From Leptospirillum sp. (lineage in GTDB: Bacteria > Nitrospirota > Leptospirillia > Leptospirillales > Leptospirillaceae): a stretch of 16,544 nt of DNA. Below are positions 15,801 through 16,544 of this stretch, piece by piece (the first letter of the stretch is position 1; every line of letters starts with the position of its first letter). The stretch spans positions 1 through 16,544 of the forward strand of contig DAHWKF010000051.1 of assembly GCA_027343785.1 (NCBI GenBank), read 5' to 3'. The position numbers were made by a program, and so were the translations under genes. The notes beneath the pieces are model-generated. The model was given only the letters and a program-made list of their open reading frames with translations, did no database searches and was not told where the DNA came from.

Positions 15801-15948
15801 GATCGTCGGCGGGGTGTTGACCGCCATCATGTTTACCCTGTTTGTTCTTCCGGTCGTCTATTCCCTGAGCGGAAATCTCCCTCAGACGCGGGAAGTTTCT
15901 TTCGGAGAAGAGCCGGTCGCTCCCGAATCGAACAGGCCTTCCGTGTGA
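12835..15948 (+). CDS. czcA: Heavy-metal efflux RND pump, CzcA/CusA family
   Basis: 1037 residues, the normal length for the family. It is an inner-membrane proton/metal antiporter. TM1 is near the start (LVYLLSLSVIILGIFSYENL), and the first porter domain opens with VERQITLPIEIAINGTPG. In TM4 the proton-relay motif is DFGILVDASVIVVEN (residues 390-404), which keeps both Asp residues of CzcA but has Ala-Ser where CzcA has Gly-Ala. A second set of helices occurs at LILTPIAIGLMFLLLY and SISAAIGFLSLFGIAIQDGMILI, ending in VLPVVYSL. This marks the HME (heavy-metal) branch of RND. The substrate (Co/Zn/Cd, Ni or Cu/Ag) cannot be fixed from the motif by eye. The last 67 bases overlap the convergent dioxygenase gene; no separate terminator is visible. 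Confidence 0.95.
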   Translation: MHFLVRAALRERMLVYLLSLSVIILGIFSYENLQIEPYPDISPLMVRVLTQWPGRGAEEVERQITLPIEIAINGTPGMKIQRSISMYGLSVVIAIFRDGIDDFEARHRIYNRISQANLPGGIVPVLDINTPATGEIFRYTLSGAPPDELKTLDDWVLERRFKEIPGVADESGMGGWIRQYQIMVDLARMRDYNLTLPQVVTAVSAANNNVGAYVLNFGETAEVVRGIGLLRNRHDIENIMVAEVKGTPVLIKDIATVRIGPQPRLGRVGRNFDNDTVEGVVLLLRGANTRHVLKKVHEKVLEIEKHDLPKGVRIRPFYDRTDLMRWTLHTVIENLLLGITLVLLTLYLFLGNIRSALIVASTIPVALLAAFSFMKWRGISANLLSLGAIDFGILVDASVIVVENIYRHLMEDVRTKSDTTGAIYRAVSEVQSATVFSTLIVFTAYVPLIFMKGVEGKIFTPMAFTMGGGLLAAVFLSMTLSPALSSSLLSRVSPHEDTWLMRHVKRIYGNILSWVLKYRMATLSVAGGILFLTLGVVFPRLGTEFLPKLEENNLYIRATYPVAISLPYGAKITDAIRRMVLEIPEVQTVTSEEGRPDDAYDVGGFWNAEFAIFFKPHDKWRKGVDKSVIQKEILARLHSIPGVTYNVSQYIEDNVEEAVSGVKGQNSLKIFGPDPVLLERLGRQSMALLRGVKGFHDLGMFRIRGGPELLVRVDPMACARYGVHAQDVESVLQTAVGGIAVTQVLKEEKRFDVTVRLTKPYRKDLKAIRSILVDSPDGSHIPLSQLATIEVKKGNTYIFREQNSRYVPVKFSIRGRDMGSAVEEARQLLSRSLPLPEGYRIRWYGEYKEMRDAQNRLLILTPIAIGLMFLLLYWSYQSVKYALLQLMSVPFALIGGIWALFLTGYPLSISAAIGFLSLFGIAIQDGMILINFVTVLRQKGMDMEAALLEGGRLRVRPVLMTALLAGFGLLPAALSTGIGNQAQKPLAIVIVGGVLTAIMFTLFVLPVVYSLSGNLPQTREVSFGEEPVAPESNRPSV

Positions 15949-16544
15949 TCTGAAAGGGGTTGGCGGGGGAATCCGTAGGATGCCAGCGACAGGGACCCGC
16001 CGGAAATTTCCGCATGGAGCTGGATCGGTCCGGTCGTGTCGTATCCAAAACCCATCGCCACAAAGATCGGCAGGAAATGTTCCTCGGTGGGATGGTTGAA
16101 TCGGGGCGAAGGGGCGTTCATCCGGAAATCCAGGAGAGCCCTGCTTTTCTTTTCGATAAGGTTTTTCCGGAGCCACGCATCGAATGCCTCGATCTCCGGG
16201 TAAGGGGAGCGGCCTGGCCGGTAGGCCCGAAGGTTGTGGGTGGTCCCGCCGCTGGCGATCAGCAGGGTTTTTTCGGGAAAGGACTCTCGCAGGAAGGCTC
16301 CCAGCTGCATCAGGTCGTCCGGAGAAAAGCCTTCCGGAAGGGAAACCGGGATGACGGGGACTGAAGCGTCGGGGTAGATGGCGATCAGGGGTACCCACGC
16401 TCCGTGGTCGAGACCGCGTTCGGGATCGAGCTGGCATGGGATTCCCGCGTTTTTCAGTTTTCCCTGAAGTCGTTGGGCTTCCAGGGGTTCCCCGTTTGCG
16501 GGGTATCGGATCCGGTAAAGCTCTTCCGGAAAACCCATGAAATC
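15882..16544 (-). CDS. Class III extradiol dioxygenase, DODA/LigB type (N-terminus outside window)
   Basis: The frame is open to the right edge, so 220 or more C-terminal residues are visible. The visible start reads DFMGFPEELYRIRYPANG, an internal motif of the family, so the N-terminal metal-ligand region is missing. RGLDHGAWVPL, IASGGTTHNL and NHPTEEHFLPIFVAMG match the 4,5-DOPA-dioxygenase (YgiD-like) family, including three His in family metal/active-site positions. These enzymes open catechol-type rings using a divalent metal; the E. coli member YgiD uses zinc. The natural substrate here is unknown. After the usual family end (SLASYGF) it carries a tail of 28 residues that overlaps the 3' end of the convergent pump gene by 67 bases. 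Confidence 0.88.
   Translation of the reverse strand, partial: DFMGFPEELYRIRYPANGEPLEAQRLQGKLKNAGIPCQLDPERGLDHGAWVPLIAIYPDASVPVIPVSLPEGFSPDDLMQLGAFLRESFPEKTLLIASGGTTHNLRAYRPGRSPYPEIEAFDAWLRKNLIEKKSRALLDFRMNAPSPRFNHPTEEHFLPIFVAMGFGYDTTGPIQLHAEISGGSLSLASYGFPRQPLSDHTEGLFDSGATGSSPKETSRV

Noticed and set aside
1..16544. CRISPR arrays, insertion sequences, phage or toxin-antitoxin genes
   Set aside because: I looked for repeated spacers, transposase motifs and terminal inverted repeats and saw none.

Overview
The window reads as a stretch of chromosome from a moderately GC-rich Gram-negative bacterium. It encodes an Slp-like outer-membrane lipoprotein, a TolC-type outer-membrane factor and a three-part RND heavy-metal efflux pump. 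It also carries a TusA/DsrE-type sulfur-relay cluster and the housekeeping block tRNA-Ser, SRP RNA, dnaX, ybaB, recR. Metal efflux together with sulfur trafficking would suit a metal-tolerant chemolithotroph such as a Leptospirillum-like member of Nitrospirota. That assignment is an inference from gene content and has not been tested. I see no insertion sequence, prophage or CRISPR array.

Layout, left to right. (1) The C-terminal two-thirds or so of an MscS-family channel (1-892, +) runs in from the left edge. (2) A long leftward block follows. In transcription order it holds tusA (6830-6582), a TusD/DsrE-like gene, a TusC/DsrF-like gene, a TusB/DsrH-like gene, tRNA-Ser(GGA) (5437-5345), the small SRP RNA (about 5310-5191), dnaX, ybaB/ebfC, recR and prfC. 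(3) A leftward gene for a 402-residue protein I do not recognise (8272-7064) is divergent from (4) a rightward pair: a DUF374-type lysophospholipid acyltransferase and an Slp-like lipoprotein (8432-9920). (5) A 377-base non-coding stretch (9921-10297) holds several perfect inverted repeats and a good promoter candidate. (6) The rightward RND operon follows: outer-membrane factor, periplasmic adaptor and inner-membrane pump (10298-15948). (7) A leftward class III extradiol (DODA/LigB-type) dioxygenase is cut by the right edge (16544-15882).

How the genes fit together. The tRNA-Ser/SRP RNA/dnaX/ybaB/recR order matches the arrangement known from Bacillus subtilis, which supports the RNA calls and the operon. 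Immediately upstream, TusA and three small DsrE-superfamily proteins look like a complete TusA plus TusBCD (DsrEFH)-type persulfide relay. Cysteines occur only in TusA and the TusD-like subunit, as expected if those two carry the sulfur. The three RND genes form a full trans-envelope exporter, and the palindromic promoter region before them is the likely control point.

The most striking sequence observation is in recR. The frame is open for the full family length, but a TAA replaces the glutamate codon of the conserved TVEGE motif (2706-2708), and another 50 well-conserved codons follow. This could be a recent nonsense mutation, a sequence error, or (less likely) recoding.
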